Of a stretch of DNA of 64,000 nt, positions 1-8,833 are shown piece by piece (positions within the stretch are counted from its first letter, which is position 1; every line of letters begins with the position of its first letter). This DNA is from Pandoraea norimbergensis (lineage in GTDB: Bacteria > Pseudomonadota > Gammaproteobacteria > Burkholderiales > Burkholderiaceae), in the NCBI RefSeq assembly GCF_001465545.3, contig NZ_CP013480.3:1860001-1924000 (forward strand), written 5' to 3'. A program made the position numbers and the translations under genes. The notes beneath the pieces are model-generated. The model had not been told where the DNA came from, made no database searches, and saw only the letters and a list, made by a program, of their open reading frames with translations.

Positions 1-297
1 GATCACGAAACGGGTGCCTGCCGCGCGCAGACGCTCGGCGAGCGCATGCCACGCGGGCATGTCAAGGATAACGCCGAAATGCGGAACCGGAACTTCATCG
101 CCGTCGACCGGGTTGGTGATGCGCTTGCCGGCTTCATCCGGCGAGAGGTGTGCGACCAGTTGATGGCCGAAGAAATCGAAATCGATCCAGTGATCCGAGC
201 TGCGGCCTTCGGGGCAGCCCATCACGCCGCCGTAGAAGCGGCGGGCGGCTTCGAGGTTATCGACGGGGAAGGCGAGGTGGAACAGGGGCGTGGCCAT
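1..297 (-). CDS. VOC family protein (glyoxalase/dioxygenase fold), partial
   Basis: The first 99 codons are present; the gene runs off the left edge. The start ATG (297..295) follows GGAGACC on the minus strand. The N-terminus (MATPLFHLAFPVDNLEAARRF) shows the first beta-alpha unit of a vicinal oxygen chelate domain, with His8 as the probable first metal ligand and a second His in HQLVAH. Such proteins are small cytoplasmic metalloenzymes (glyoxalases, extradiol dioxygenases, resistance proteins). The substrate cannot be told here. It is divergent from the LysR gene at 478, which may regulate it. Confidence 0.8.
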   Translation of the reverse strand, partial: MATPLFHLAFPVDNLEAARRFYGGVMGCPEGRSSDHWIDFDFFGHQLVAHLSPDEAGKRITNPVDGDEVPVPHFGVILDMPAWHALAERLRAAGTRFVI

Positions 298-477
298 AAA
301 GGTCTCCGGTGCAATGTGGGGTTGAACGGCGCTTCGGCGGCGGGGTGTGGAAAAGGCGGCGCCGTGCGTCGAAATCGGCCCGCCAGACGGCGCAGCCTAT
401 TTGCGGTAAATTCTATCCATCGATAAAAATAATAAGAAACGAATAATTCGACGACTCAGCATCAAAAATTTCGATTC

Positions 478-1440
478 ATGATCCGATACCTCAAAACCTT
501 TGTCACGGCAGCCGAAACCGCCTCGTTCTCGGCGGCGGGGGCGCGTCTCGGTTTGACGCAGTCCGCCGTGAGCGCGCAGATCCAGCGGCTGGAGGACGAT
601 CTTGGTGTCCTGCTCTTCGAGCGCACGGGACGCGCGGTGTCGCTCTCCGACGACGGTCGGCGTTTGCTCGCGCAGGCGCAGGGTGTCGTGTCGGCCTATC
701 AGTCGATGCGCGGGGAAGCCGGGGCGCAGGGCGCGCAGGCGGCGCTGGCACCCATCCATATCGGCGCCATTCTGACCGTGCAACTGGGGCTGTTGCCCGG
801 CGCGATTCAACGCTGGTCGGCGGGGGCATCCAGATTGGCCGGGGCCTCGACGAGCGCTGGGTCACCGGCGTCATTGGCACCGGCATTGCCGCATCTGAAC
901 ATCGTGCCCGGCATGTCGGTGCAGTTGCTCGCGCAGATCGACGCGCGCGAACTCGATCTGGCCGTGATGATCCGCCCGCGCATCGGCGTGCCGGCCGACA
1001 TGAAGTGGATCACGCTGATGCACGAGCCGTATGTCGCCATCGCGCCCAAGGGCACGCGTGGCACTGTGGCCGACTGGGCGGTGGCGCTGCCGTTCGTGCG
1101 CTACAACCGGCGCTCGTACGGCGGCGATCTGGTCGAGCGATATCTGCGCCGCCATCGGCTGTGGGTGCGCGAGGGCGTTGAGCTGGATGAACCCGAAGTC
1201 ATCTTGCGCATGGTGCGCGCGCGGCTTGGCTGGGCGATGGTGCCCGCGACGTTGATCGGCTTGCCGGGCGACGGCGTGGCCACAGGAAAGACGGCCGCGG
1301 CCGGTGTGCAGGTCTTGCCGCTAAGCGGCGTGCCGCTGACCCGCGAGCTGGGGGTGCTGGCGCGTCAGTCAGCGCTCAAGCGCGAACCGGTGGCAGCGCT
1401 GGTGAAATGCCTGACCGACGAGGCGCAGTCGCGCGGATAA
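478..1440 (+). CDS. LysR family transcriptional regulator
   Basis: A 320-residue LysR-type regulator. The N-terminal winged helix-turn-helix spans about residues 1-60 (MIRYLKTFVTAAETASFSAA, SQSAVSAQIQRLE), and the rest is a periplasmic-binding-like effector domain. Residues 115-135 carry an Ala/Ser/Gly-rich insert (SAGASRLAGASTSAGSPASLA) that is unusual for the family and looks like a local low-complexity expansion. It is divergent from the VOC gene with about 180 bp between. TATC-N4-GATA at 414-425 is a possible LysR-type half-site pair. Effector unknown. Confidence 0.9.
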   Translation: MIRYLKTFVTAAETASFSAAGARLGLTQSAVSAQIQRLEDDLGVLLFERTGRAVSLSDDGRRLLAQAQGVVSAYQSMRGEAGAQGAQAALAPIHIGAILTVQLGLLPGAIQRWSAGASRLAGASTSAGSPASLAPALPHLNIVPGMSVQLLAQIDARELDLAVMIRPRIGVPADMKWITLMHEPYVAIAPKGTRGTVADWAVALPFVRYNRRSYGGDLVERYLRRHRLWVREGVELDEPEVILRMVRARLGWAMVPATLIGLPGDGVATGKTAAAGVQVLPLSGVPLTRELGVLARQSALKREPVAALVKCLTDEAQSRG

Positions 1441-1455
1441 GCGGGCGTCGACGCG

Positions 1456-2982
1456 TCACTTCTGATCTGGCGTGGCCGCTGCACTCGTTGCGTTCGCTGC
1501 ATCTGTCACACCACCGCCCAACGCCTGCCAGAGCGCCGCAGTGTCTGCCAGTCGTGCGCCTTGTGATTCAAGTTGGGCGCGTGTGGCATCCAGCGCCTGA
1601 CGTTGTGCGTCGAGCAACGAGAGATGACTGATGCCGCCAACGCGATAGCGATCGGCGGCGATTCGGTAAGCCGTCTCGGTGCGCTTCGCAGCGTCGGCCC
1701 TTGCGGAGAGCGTATTCGCATCGGCTTCAAGCGCGCGCATCGCATCGGCCACTTGGGCAAGACCGAGCAGCACCGTGTCCTGATACGACGCCAGTGCCGC
1801 GTCGTAGGCGGCCACGGCCGAGCGTCGCTGTGCACGCAATTCCCCGCCCCGAAAGATCGGCTGCAACAGGTTCATGCCGATACTCCAGATATTGATGCCA
1901 TCGCCGAGATCGGCCATGCGCATGCGCTGCGTGCCGAAGCTGCCCGAGAGCGTGAACTGCGGATACAGGTTGGCCGTGGCCACGCCCACGTCGGCGCTCG
2001 CCTTGTGCAACATCGCTTCGGCGGCGCGAATATCGGGGCGTCGCTGCGCGAGCGTCGAGGGTATTGCTACCGGTACGGTCTGCGGCAAACGCAACGAAGT
2101 GAGATCAATGGCAGGCGACGTGAAGGCACCCGGCGGCTTGCCGAGCCATCGCGCCAGTTGGTGATCGTATTGCGCAATCTGCAAGCGCAGCGGCGGCAAT
2201 TGCGCCTGCGACTGCGCGACGAGCGCGGCCTGATTCTGCACGTCGAGCACGGCAACGCCGCCTGCGCGCTGGCGCGCCTGTGTGATGTCGAGTTGCGCCT
2301 GTTGCGAGCTCAACATGCCTTCCAGCGCCGAAAGCTGGGCGCGCAGCGTGGCTTGGCGCAGTGCCGCCGTCACGACATTGCCCGCCAACGTCAGCCGTGC
2401 CGCTTCAAGCTCGAAGCGCTGGTAGTCGACTTGCGCAGCCAGACCTTCAAGCGCCCGGCGCGTGCCACCGAACACGTCGAGCGTGTACGAGATATCGATG
2501 CTCGCGTTGTAGAGCGTGAACGGCCCCGGGTTCGGCACGCCGGTGATGCCCATCGATTGCAGATCGACCTGTTCACGCGTGGCCGAGAGCTTGAGGTCCG
2601 CCGACGGCAGCAGCCGTGCACCCGACTGCCCACGAAAATCCTCCTGCGCCTGACGCAACTTGGCCTCGGCCTGCTTCAGCGTGGGACTGTCGGCAAACGC
2701 CTGCGCCACGAGGGCATCGAGCGTAGGCGAACCGAAGCGGGTCCACCAGTCGAGCGGCACGTTCGCATCGGGCGTGAAGGTCTGCGCCTCGCCCTGCCTG
2801 CTGTCGGCACTTGCCGTCGTCAGCGGGGCAGCGCCGGTCGTGTACTGCGTGGCATCGGGCGGCGTGGGCGTCCTGAAGTCGGGGCCAACGGCGCAGGCGC
2901 TCAGCAACACGGCGCCTGCCAGCATGGTGGCAGCGGTACGGGGTTGAATTCGGCTAAATGGGCTCACTCGAATTATGCGCAT
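1456..2982 (-). CDS. NodT-type outer membrane efflux lipoprotein
   Basis: A 508-residue TolC-like outer membrane factor of the RND/NodT class. The signal peptide ends in a lipobox (LLSAC, lipidated Cys30), followed by AVGPDF, typical of NodT proteins. Two OEP repeats follow, rich in Ala/Gln/Leu coiled-coil helices (about 80-270 and 290-490). GAGG precedes the start ATG. It starts 7 bases after the ABC permease stop and closes a four-gene export operon (HlyD, ATPase, permease, OMF). The role would be the outer membrane exit duct; the exported substrate is not evident. Confidence 0.9.
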   Translation of the reverse strand: MRIIRVSPFSRIQPRTAATMLAGAVLLSACAVGPDFRTPTPPDATQYTTGAAPLTTASADSRQGEAQTFTPDANVPLDWWTRFGSPTLDALVAQAFADSPTLKQAEAKLRQAQEDFRGQSGARLLPSADLKLSATREQVDLQSMGITGVPNPGPFTLYNASIDISYTLDVFGGTRRALEGLAAQVDYQRFELEAARLTLAGNVVTAALRQATLRAQLSALEGMLSSQQAQLDITQARQRAGGVAVLDVQNQAALVAQSQAQLPPLRLQIAQYDHQLARWLGKPPGAFTSPAIDLTSLRLPQTVPVAIPSTLAQRRPDIRAAEAMLHKASADVGVATANLYPQFTLSGSFGTQRMRMADLGDGINIWSIGMNLLQPIFRGGELRAQRRSAVAAYDAALASYQDTVLLGLAQVADAMRALEADANTLSARADAAKRTETAYRIAADRYRVGGISHLSLLDAQRQALDATRAQLESQGARLADTAALWQALGGGVTDAANATSAAATPDQK

Positions 2983-2989
2983 GGTGGCC

Positions 2990-4132
2990 TCAGTCGAGCG
3001 TGCGTTTGTAGAACTTCACGGCCACGGTCATCAGCACGGCGGAGAAGACCAGCAGCGGCCACAGATCGTGCCAAGCGTCGCCCCAGCCGTTGCCTTTGAG
3101 CAGAATGCCGCGAATCAGCCGGTTGAAGTACGTGAGGGGCAGCACGTTGCCGATGGCTTGCGCCCACTCAGGCATGCCCCGAAACGGGAACATGAAACCC
3201 GACAGCAGCATGTTCGGCAAGAAGTAGAAGACCGTGAGTTGCATCGCCTGCAACTGGTTCTGTGCGAACGACGACACCGTGATGCCAACGGTAAGATTCG
3301 CCGCGATGAACACCAGCGCCGACAGATAGATCGCGATCACGCTGCCCACGAACGGTACGTGAAACACGAACCGTGCGGCGAGCAGGATGATGGTTGCCTG
3401 AATCAGGCCGATGGCGATGTACGGCACGATCTTGCCCAGCATCACTTCGATGGGCAGCACGGGCGTAGCGAGCAGGTTCTCCATGGTGCCGCGCTCGCGT
3501 TCGCGCACGATGGCGAGGCCGGTCATCATCGCGAGCGTCATGGTCAGAATGACGCCCATGAGCCCGGGAATGATGTTGTATTGCGTGATGCCCTCGGCGT
3601 TATAGAGCCGGTGCACTTGCACGTCGAACGCGCTCTGACCGCCCGCGAGCGAGGCAAGCCCGCCTGTCAGGTCCTTTTGTGCAACCGACTGCGCAATCGC
3701 CGGCAGGGCACCGAGTGCCGAGGCCATGGCCATCGGGTCGGTGGCGTCGGCTTCCACGAGTAGCGCAGGGCGCTCACCGCGCAGCAGACGACGTGTGAAA
3801 TCGGCGGGAATGTTCACCACGAACTGCACCCGTCCCTGCGCGAGCGCGGTACGCCCGGCTTCTTCGCTGTCGAGCGTTTCGGTAAAACGGAAGTATTCGG
3901 AATGCTCCATCGCGGCCACGAAGCTCCGCGTGAATTCACTGTTGTCGTGAATCAGCGCAGCGGTGGGCATGTGCTTCGGATCGGTATTGATCGCAAAGCC
4001 GAAGAGTGTGAGTTGCACGAGCGGCACGCCGATGATCATGGCGAACGTCACCCGGTCGCGCCGCAGTTGCAAAAACTCCTTGCACACGATGCTCCACCAG
4101 CGCGAGAGCGAGAACCCGAACGTCGCGTTCAT
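2990..4132 (-). CDS. ABC-2 type transporter permease
   Basis: A 380-residue inner membrane permease of the YhhJ/YbhS type. One N-terminal helix (about residues 28-48) precedes a long periplasmic domain. Five or so helices follow in the C-terminal half (from GLMGVILTMTLAMMTG onward). VRERERGTMENLLATPV is the conserved ABC-2 coupling motif. The chosen start ATG (4132..4130) overlaps the ATPase stop as ATGA, giving N-terminus MNATFGFSLSRWW; upstream in-frame codons are the ATPase gene in another frame. Works with the adjacent ATPase, HlyD adaptor and outer membrane factor. Confidence 0.92.
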   Translation of the reverse strand: MNATFGFSLSRWWSIVCKEFLQLRRDRVTFAMIIGVPLVQLTLFGFAINTDPKHMPTAALIHDNSEFTRSFVAAMEHSEYFRFTETLDSEEAGRTALAQGRVQFVVNIPADFTRRLLRGERPALLVEADATDPMAMASALGALPAIAQSVAQKDLTGGLASLAGGQSAFDVQVHRLYNAEGITQYNIIPGLMGVILTMTLAMMTGLAIVRERERGTMENLLATPVLPIEVMLGKIVPYIAIGLIQATIILLAARFVFHVPFVGSVIAIYLSALVFIAANLTVGITVSSFAQNQLQAMQLTVFYFLPNMLLSGFMFPFRGMPEWAQAIGNVLPLTYFNRLIRGILLKGNGWGDAWHDLWPLLVFSAVLMTVAVKFYKRTLD

Positions 4133-5091
4133 GCGTCGTCTCCGAAGTTGTCTTTCGCGTGGCTCATCAGATAGATAAACACGTCTTCGAGGCTGGTGTC
4201 GATGGGCGTGACCGTGAGGCCCTTGGCGCCAGCCTGCGCGCGCAGCGTTTTCTCCAGTGCGGCAGCATCCTGACCGCTGACGTGCAAAGCGCTGCCGAAC
4301 GCGACGGTTTGCGCTACACCCGGTTGTTCGCGCAGCTCGCGCGCCAGATCGACAAGGTTGTCGCCGTGCACGGTCCACGTGGACAGATGCTGGCTTTCGA
4401 TGACCTCGGCCGCCGTGCCTTGCGCGAGCAACTCCCCGTACGAGATGTAGGCGAGCTTGTGGCAGCGCTCGGCCTCATCCATGTAATGCGTGCTCACGAG
4501 GACTGAGATGCCTTTCGCGGCCAACTCGTGCAGTTCTTCCCAGAAGTCGCGCCGGGCGGTCGGGTCGACCCCGGCGGTCGGTTCGTCGAGCAGCAATACG
4601 CGCGGTTCGTGCAACATGCACGCGGCCAGCGCGAGCCGTTGTTTCCAGCCGCCGGAGAGCGAGCCGGTGAGTTGTTTCGCGCGGCCTTTCAAGCCCAGAT
4701 TCTCGATGGCGCGGTCGACGGCTTCACGGCGATTCGGCATGCCGTACACGCGGGCGACGAAATCGAGATTCTCGCGAATCGTCAGGTCTTCCCAGTAAGA
4801 GAAGCGCTGCGTCATGTAGCCGACTTCGCGCTTGATCTGCGCACTCTCGCGCACGATGTCGTAGCCCAGACAGGTGCCGCTGCCCGAGTCGGGCGTGAGC
4901 AACCCGCACATCATGCGGATACACGTGGTCTTGCCACTGCCGTTCGGGCCGAGAAAGCCGAAGATTTCGCCGCGCCGCACTTGCAGCGAAACGTCCTTGA
5001 CGACGTGTTTGTCGCCGAAATGCTTGTTCAGGCCATTCACATCGATGGCGAGCGAATCGTCACGCGCGTGCGGTGCCGGGGCGGCGCTCAT
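4129..5091 (-). CDS. ABC transporter ATP-binding protein
   Basis: A 320-residue ABC ATPase with one nucleotide-binding domain. Walker A GPNGSGKTT is at about residues 48-56, the signature LSGGWKQRLALA and Walker B VLLLDEPTAGVD follow, and the H-loop is STHYMDEAERC. The C-terminal 80 residues resemble the DrrA/CcmA-type extension. The start ATG (5091..5089) overlaps the stop of the HlyD gene as ATGA. It should power the ABC-2 permease next door. A single NBD suggests a homodimer. Confidence 0.93.
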   Translation of the reverse strand: MSAAPAPHARDDSLAIDVNGLNKHFGDKHVVKDVSLQVRRGEIFGFLGPNGSGKTTCIRMMCGLLTPDSGSGTCLGYDIVRESAQIKREVGYMTQRFSYWEDLTIRENLDFVARVYGMPNRREAVDRAIENLGLKGRAKQLTGSLSGGWKQRLALAACMLHEPRVLLLDEPTAGVDPTARRDFWEELHELAAKGISVLVSTHYMDEAERCHKLAYISYGELLAQGTAAEVIESQHLSTWTVHGDNLVDLARELREQPGVAQTVAFGSALHVSGQDAAALEKTLRAQAGAKGLTVTPIDTSLEDVFIYLMSHAKDNFGDDA

Positions 5092-6044
5092 GGCCGGCTC
5101 ACCTGCACCGGCTGCCCCGGGTTGAGCTTGATCGCGTCTGCCGGCGCCGGATGCGCCTCGACCATGTACACGAGCTTGTCGCGCGTATCGTTGCTGTAGA
5201 TCACGGGCGGTGTGTATTCCGCTTCGCTGGCGACATACGTGATGCGGGCGTCGACACCGGCACCGCACCCGTCACAGGCGATATGCACGGCCTGGCCGGC
5301 CTGCAAACTGCCCAGTGCCGACTCGGGGACGAAGAAGCGCACCTTGATGTTCTGCGGCGGCAGCAGGCGCACGACGGGGCTGCCTGCATTCACCCATTCG
5401 CCGACGCGGTACATCGTGTCGTACACGCGCCCGGCAGCCGTGGCCACGGGGTGCTTCTGCGCGAGTTGCCAGTCGGCCTGCGCGAGCGATGCACGCGCCA
5501 CGTCGACCTGTGCCGCTTGCGCCTGACGTTGCGCCTCGCGTCCGGGCAGCCGTGCTACGGCGAGACTGCTTTGCAACTCCTGCACGTGGGCCACGCTGCT
5601 GCGGGCATCGGCGCGGCTCGCGTCGAGTTGTTCACGTGAGATGCCACCGGCGGCGTACTGCGCCTGATCGCGGTCGAATTGCGCGACCGCCTTATCGCGC
5701 GTGGCGATGGCTTGCGTGATCTGCGCCTGTGAGACGGCAATTTCGTCGGGGCGCTTGCCGGTGTAGAGGTCACGCAACTGGGCTTGCGCACTCGCGAGCG
5801 TTTCGCGTGCGTGGGCCTGTGCGGCCAGTTCATAAGTGGATTCGAGATCGAAGAGCCCGTCACCGGCCTTGACCTGCTGGCCGCGTGCGACCGAGAGTTT
5901 CTGCAACGTGCCGGCTTGCGACGAGGCCACGTTGACGAACTCGCCTTCGGCATAGCCCTGCCACGGCTTGGTGCCGTTATCGCCGCACCCGGTGAGCGCC
6001 AGCAGGGCGGCCAGTGCGGCAACGGTCATCACGTTGGTGCTCAT
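5088..6044 (-). CDS. HlyD family periplasmic adaptor (membrane fusion) protein
   Basis: A 318-residue adaptor. The N-terminus has a short signal sequence ending in LLALTGC, probably a lipobox with Cys20. A biotinyl-lipoyl-like segment follows (GTLQKLSVARGQQVKAGDGLFDLE), then a coiled coil (about 70-170) and a beta-barrel region. I chose the ATG at 6044..6042 because GGGAGAG lies just upstream; an in-frame ATG six codons earlier is possible. First gene of the operon, divergent from folE. It would bridge the ABC permease to the NodT-type outer membrane factor. Confidence 0.9.
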   Translation of the reverse strand: MSTNVMTVAALAALLALTGCGDNGTKPWQGYAEGEFVNVASSQAGTLQKLSVARGQQVKAGDGLFDLESTYELAAQAHARETLASAQAQLRDLYTGKRPDEIAVSQAQITQAIATRDKAVAQFDRDQAQYAAGGISREQLDASRADARSSVAHVQELQSSLAVARLPGREAQRQAQAAQVDVARASLAQADWQLAQKHPVATAAGRVYDTMYRVGEWVNAGSPVVRLLPPQNIKVRFFVPESALGSLQAGQAVHIACDGCGAGVDARITYVASEAEYTPPVIYSNDTRDKLVYMVEAHPAPADAIKLNPGQPVQVSRP

Positions 6045-6297
6045 GGGGGTCTCTCCCGGCATGATGCGTCTCGTGTCTCTGGTCGCGCGTCCCGGACCAG
6101 GCGGTTGTCCGCTGCCACCTTAGCGCAAAAGCGCGTGCTGCCGCAATTCGGGCAAGCGGGGCTGTGCGTCGAGACCGAAGGGCTGTCCATGCGCGGGCCG
6201 GGACTCTCTGCTATTGTGCGCACATATCCGGTAGCGCACGGGGGCGCGTGCCGTCAGGGCGCAGCGTGCCGGACCTCATGCAAGGAGCTTGATTTTT

Positions 6298-6864
6298 ATG
6301 TCTCACGACACGTTCGACGAAAACGACTGGAAGCGATTCCTCAAACATCTCGGCGAAGACCCGGACCGCCCCGGCCTGCACGAAACGCCTGCCCGCGTGA
6401 GCAAGGCATGGCGTCAATGGACGTCCGGCTATGGGCAAGACCCGGCCGAAGTCCTCAAGGTCTTTGAAGACGGCGCAGAGCAATACAACGAATTGATCGT
6501 CGTGCGCGGTATTCCTGTCTATAGCCATTGCGAACACCACCTCGCGCCATTCTTCGGCAAGGCGACCATCGGCTATTTGCCGAACGGCAAGATCGTGGGG
6601 CTCTCGAAGCTCACGCGACTGGTCGATTGCTTTGCGCGCCGCTTGCAGGTGCAGGAGCGTCTGACCGTGCAGATCGCCGATGCGTTGATGACGCACCTGC
6701 AACCGAAGGCGGTCGGCGTGGTGGTGTCGTGCCGCCACATGTGCATGGAAAGCCGTGGCATTCGCACGGCGGGCGAAGAAACGGTGACGTCGTCGATGCT
6801 CGGCGAATTGCAGCCGAACCTTGCACTTCGCACGGAATTTCTCGCGCTGGCACGCGACAAGTAA
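6298..6864 (+). CDS. folE: GTP cyclohydrolase I
   Basis: Converts GTP to 7,8-dihydroneopterin triphosphate, the entry step to folate and related pterins. At 188 residues it has the signature YSHCEHHLAPFFG (Zn ligands Cys78 and His81) and CRHMCMESRG (third Zn ligand Cys149). The start ATG follows AAGGAG with 10 bases between; a TTG nine bases upstream lies too close to that site. The gene stands alone, divergent from the export operon, and ends at a strong hairpin terminator. Confidence 0.96.
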   Translation: MSHDTFDENDWKRFLKHLGEDPDRPGLHETPARVSKAWRQWTSGYGQDPAEVLKVFEDGAEQYNELIVVRGIPVYSHCEHHLAPFFGKATIGYLPNGKIVGLSKLTRLVDCFARRLQVQERLTVQIADALMTHLQPKAVGVVVSCRHMCMESRGIRTAGEETVTSSMLGELQPNLALRTEFLALARDK

Positions 6865-6895
6865 CGCGACTCACAAAGTCAGCCGACGCATCAGC

Positions 6896-6935
6896 AAAAA
6901 GCGCCGACCGGATTGCCCGGGTCGGCGCTTTTTTC
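6896..6935 (+). terminator. Rho-independent terminator after folE
   Basis: A 13-bp inverted repeat (AAAAGCGCCGACC at 6897-6909 with GGTCGGCGCTTTT at 6919-6931) is followed by more T residues. The A-run on the 5' side makes it usable in both directions, so it may also end the converging ybhB-like gene. Confidence 0.9.
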
Positions 6936-6973
6936 ATGTGCGGCTGATGTTGCGTCGCCGCCATCCGTGACCG

Positions 6974-7582
6974 CTATCGTGCGTAGCGGGCGACGATCGT
7001 CGAGCCGTTGAGCGTATGACCGGCGAGCGCAGCCGTCAGGCCGTTGGCATCGAGGCCCGGCGGCAGGCGGCCCGGTTCGAGATCGGTGGCCGTTACGCTG
7101 ATGATGTAGTGATGCGGCGCGTCGCCCACGGGCGGGCAGGCGCCGCGATAGGCGGTGGCGCCGCTGATGTTCTTGCCGACGGTGACCTGTGCGGTCGTTT
7201 CGTTGCCTGCACCGGCCGCCAGTCCGGTGGCCGTAGCCGGGATGTTGTAGGCGAGCCAATGCACCACACCGCCGCCCTTGGCCCCGTCCGGGTCTTTCAT
7301 CGTCACGACGACGCTGCGCGTGCCTTGCGGCAGTTGCTTCCACTCGACGGGCGGGCTGATGTTCTGACCGCCGCATTCGCCAAGCCCCGCGTGTGCGGCG
7401 GGCAGCATGCCGTTATCGGGGAATGCGCTGGACGACACGCTCATACCTTCGGCCGCTTGTGCGACGCTCGCGCCTGCCGCCAGCACACCGAAGGTCAGCG
7501 CCATCGCCATCGCGCTGGCGTGGCGGCGGGTGACGAAGGGCTTGCGGCTGGACAGTCCGGGGACTTCAAACATCAGATTCAT
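6974..7582 (-). CDS. YbhB/YbcL family Raf kinase inhibitor-like protein, exported
   Basis: A 202-residue PEBP-fold protein. A long signal peptide (about 45 residues, ending ASVAQA) precedes the domain. Family motifs seen are SPPVEWKQLPQGTRS, MKDPDGAKGGGVVHWLAYNIP and YRGACPPVGDAPHHYIISV, which form the anion-binding pocket. GAGGAGGG lies ahead of the ATG. It sits 13 bases after the DUF2474 gene, so it is probably co-transcribed with the cytochrome bd genes. The biochemical role of bacterial PEBP proteins is not settled. Confidence 0.9.
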   Translation of the reverse strand: MNLMFEVPGLSSRKPFVTRRHASAMAMALTFGVLAAGASVAQAAEGMSVSSSAFPDNGMLPAAHAGLGECGGQNISPPVEWKQLPQGTRSVVVTMKDPDGAKGGGVVHWLAYNIPATATGLAAGAGNETTAQVTVGKNISGATAYRGACPPVGDAPHHYIISVTATDLEPGRLPPGLDANGLTAALAGHTLNGSTIVARYAR

Positions 7583-7595
7583 GGGCGTTCCCTCC

Positions 7596-7799
7596 TCATT
7601 TGGCGGAAGCAATGATGAGCTTGAATGGTAGTGCAAGCAGCGCCGTGCCCGCTACACCCGCACACCAGAGAGCGACAAACCACCCCCAGCGAACCAGCAT
7701 TTGCCGCCATGCCGGGGTGTCGACGGATGTGGCTGTCACGTCTTGGCGTTCGCGATCGCGCCGCACGGCGGGCCGCGTGAGATCAGTGATAGTGCGCAT
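7596..7799 (-). CDS. DUF2474 small membrane protein linked to cytochrome bd
   Basis: A 67-residue protein whose C-terminal half (WRQMLVRWGWFVALWCAGV and a second hydrophobic stretch) matches the one-helix DUF2474 type found directly after cydB/cioB in many Proteobacteria. It overlaps the cydB end by 17 bases. By analogy with CydX/CydP-type subunits it may stabilise the oxidase; that is an inference. Family members are often about 40-50 residues, so a later start (for example near VTATSVDTP) is possible. Confidence 0.75.
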   Translation of the reverse strand: MRTITDLTRPAVRRDRERQDVTATSVDTPAWRQMLVRWGWFVALWCAGVAGTALLALPFKLIIASAK

Positions 7800-8781
7800 C
7801 GTGTGCCACCTTGCCGCGAAAGACCCAGTACGCCAGCATCGTGTAGCCGAGGATCACCGGAATGATGAACGCTGCGCCCCACAGCGTGAATGACAGGCTC
7901 GATGCGGGGGCCGCGGCCTCCCACAGCGTGACGCCCGGCAGAATCGCGTACGGATACGCGCTGATGAGCAGCCCGCTGTAGCCGAGAAACACGAGACCGA
8001 TGGCGAGCCAGAACGGCGTGGCGTCATGGGCGCGCCGGAGCACACGGCGCATCACGAACGTGGCGCCGGCCACGAGGAACGGCACCGGCAGCATGCGCCA
8101 GAACCATTCGCCGTCGAACCAGCGTTCGGCCACGAGCGGCAGACGCAGCGGCGTCCAGAACGAGACGATCACCATCGTGCCGACCAGCGCCAGCGTGAGC
8201 GGCCACGCGAGCGTGCGCAGACGGCGCTGCAAATCGCCTTGCGTCTTGCCGATGAGCCAGCAGGCGCCCAGCAACGCATAGGTGATGAGCAGACCCAGCC
8301 CCGTGAACAAATTGAAGGCGGTCAGCCATGCGAAGGCATCGCCCGAGAACTGACCGTTCTCCACGGGAATGCCCGACAGATACGCACCCAGTGCCACACC
8401 CTGAAAGAACGTTGCGCCTGCCGAACCGCCGATAAAAGCGAGATCCCACCATTGCCGTGTGCGTCGCGACTTGCCGCGAATCTCGAACGCCACGCCGCGA
8501 AAGATCAGGCAGACCAGCATGAACACCAGCGGGAGATAGAGCGCGGAGAGCAACACCGAATACACCATCGGGAATGCGGCGAGCAGGCCTGCGCCACCCA
8601 GTACGAGCCACGTCTCGTTGCCGTCCCACACGGGGGCGACCGAATGCATCATGACGTCGCGTTCGCTGGCGTCGGGAAAGAACGGGAAGAGGATGCCAAT
8701 GCCGAGGTCGAAGCCGTCGAGCACGACGTAGAGAAAGAGGCCGAGCGCGATGATGGCGGCCCAGGCTAAGGTCAGATCCAT
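7783..8781 (-). CDS. cydB: Cytochrome bd-type ubiquinol oxidase subunit II
   Basis: A 332-residue polytopic protein, the second subunit of a bd-family quinol oxidase. The N-terminal motif VVLDGFDLGIGILFPFFPD and VWDGNETWLVLGGAGLLAAFP are diagnostic. About eight to nine membrane helices are visible. It starts 52 bases after cydA. Its length and the short-Q-loop partner point to the CioAB subtype often called cyanide-insensitive oxidase. Together they reduce O2 with electrons from ubiquinol in the inner membrane. Confidence 0.95.
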   Translation of the reverse strand: MDLTLAWAAIIALGLFLYVVLDGFDLGIGILFPFFPDASERDVMMHSVAPVWDGNETWLVLGGAGLLAAFPMVYSVLLSALYLPLVFMLVCLIFRGVAFEIRGKSRRTRQWWDLAFIGGSAGATFFQGVALGAYLSGIPVENGQFSGDAFAWLTAFNLFTGLGLLITYALLGACWLIGKTQGDLQRRLRTLAWPLTLALVGTMVIVSFWTPLRLPLVAERWFDGEWFWRMLPVPFLVAGATFVMRRVLRRAHDATPFWLAIGLVFLGYSGLLISAYPYAILPGVTLWEAAAPASSLSFTLWGAAFIIPVILGYTMLAYWVFRGKVAHDAHYH

Positions 8782-8833
8782 GAGAGTTCTCGAGTTGGCG
8801 GGTGTCGATCGCGTTCAGAACGCGCGTCAATCA

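Noticed and set aside
6045..6297. Riboswitch ahead of folE
   Set aside because: No conserved tetrahydrofolate or other riboswitch core seen; only an ordinary divergent promoter region.
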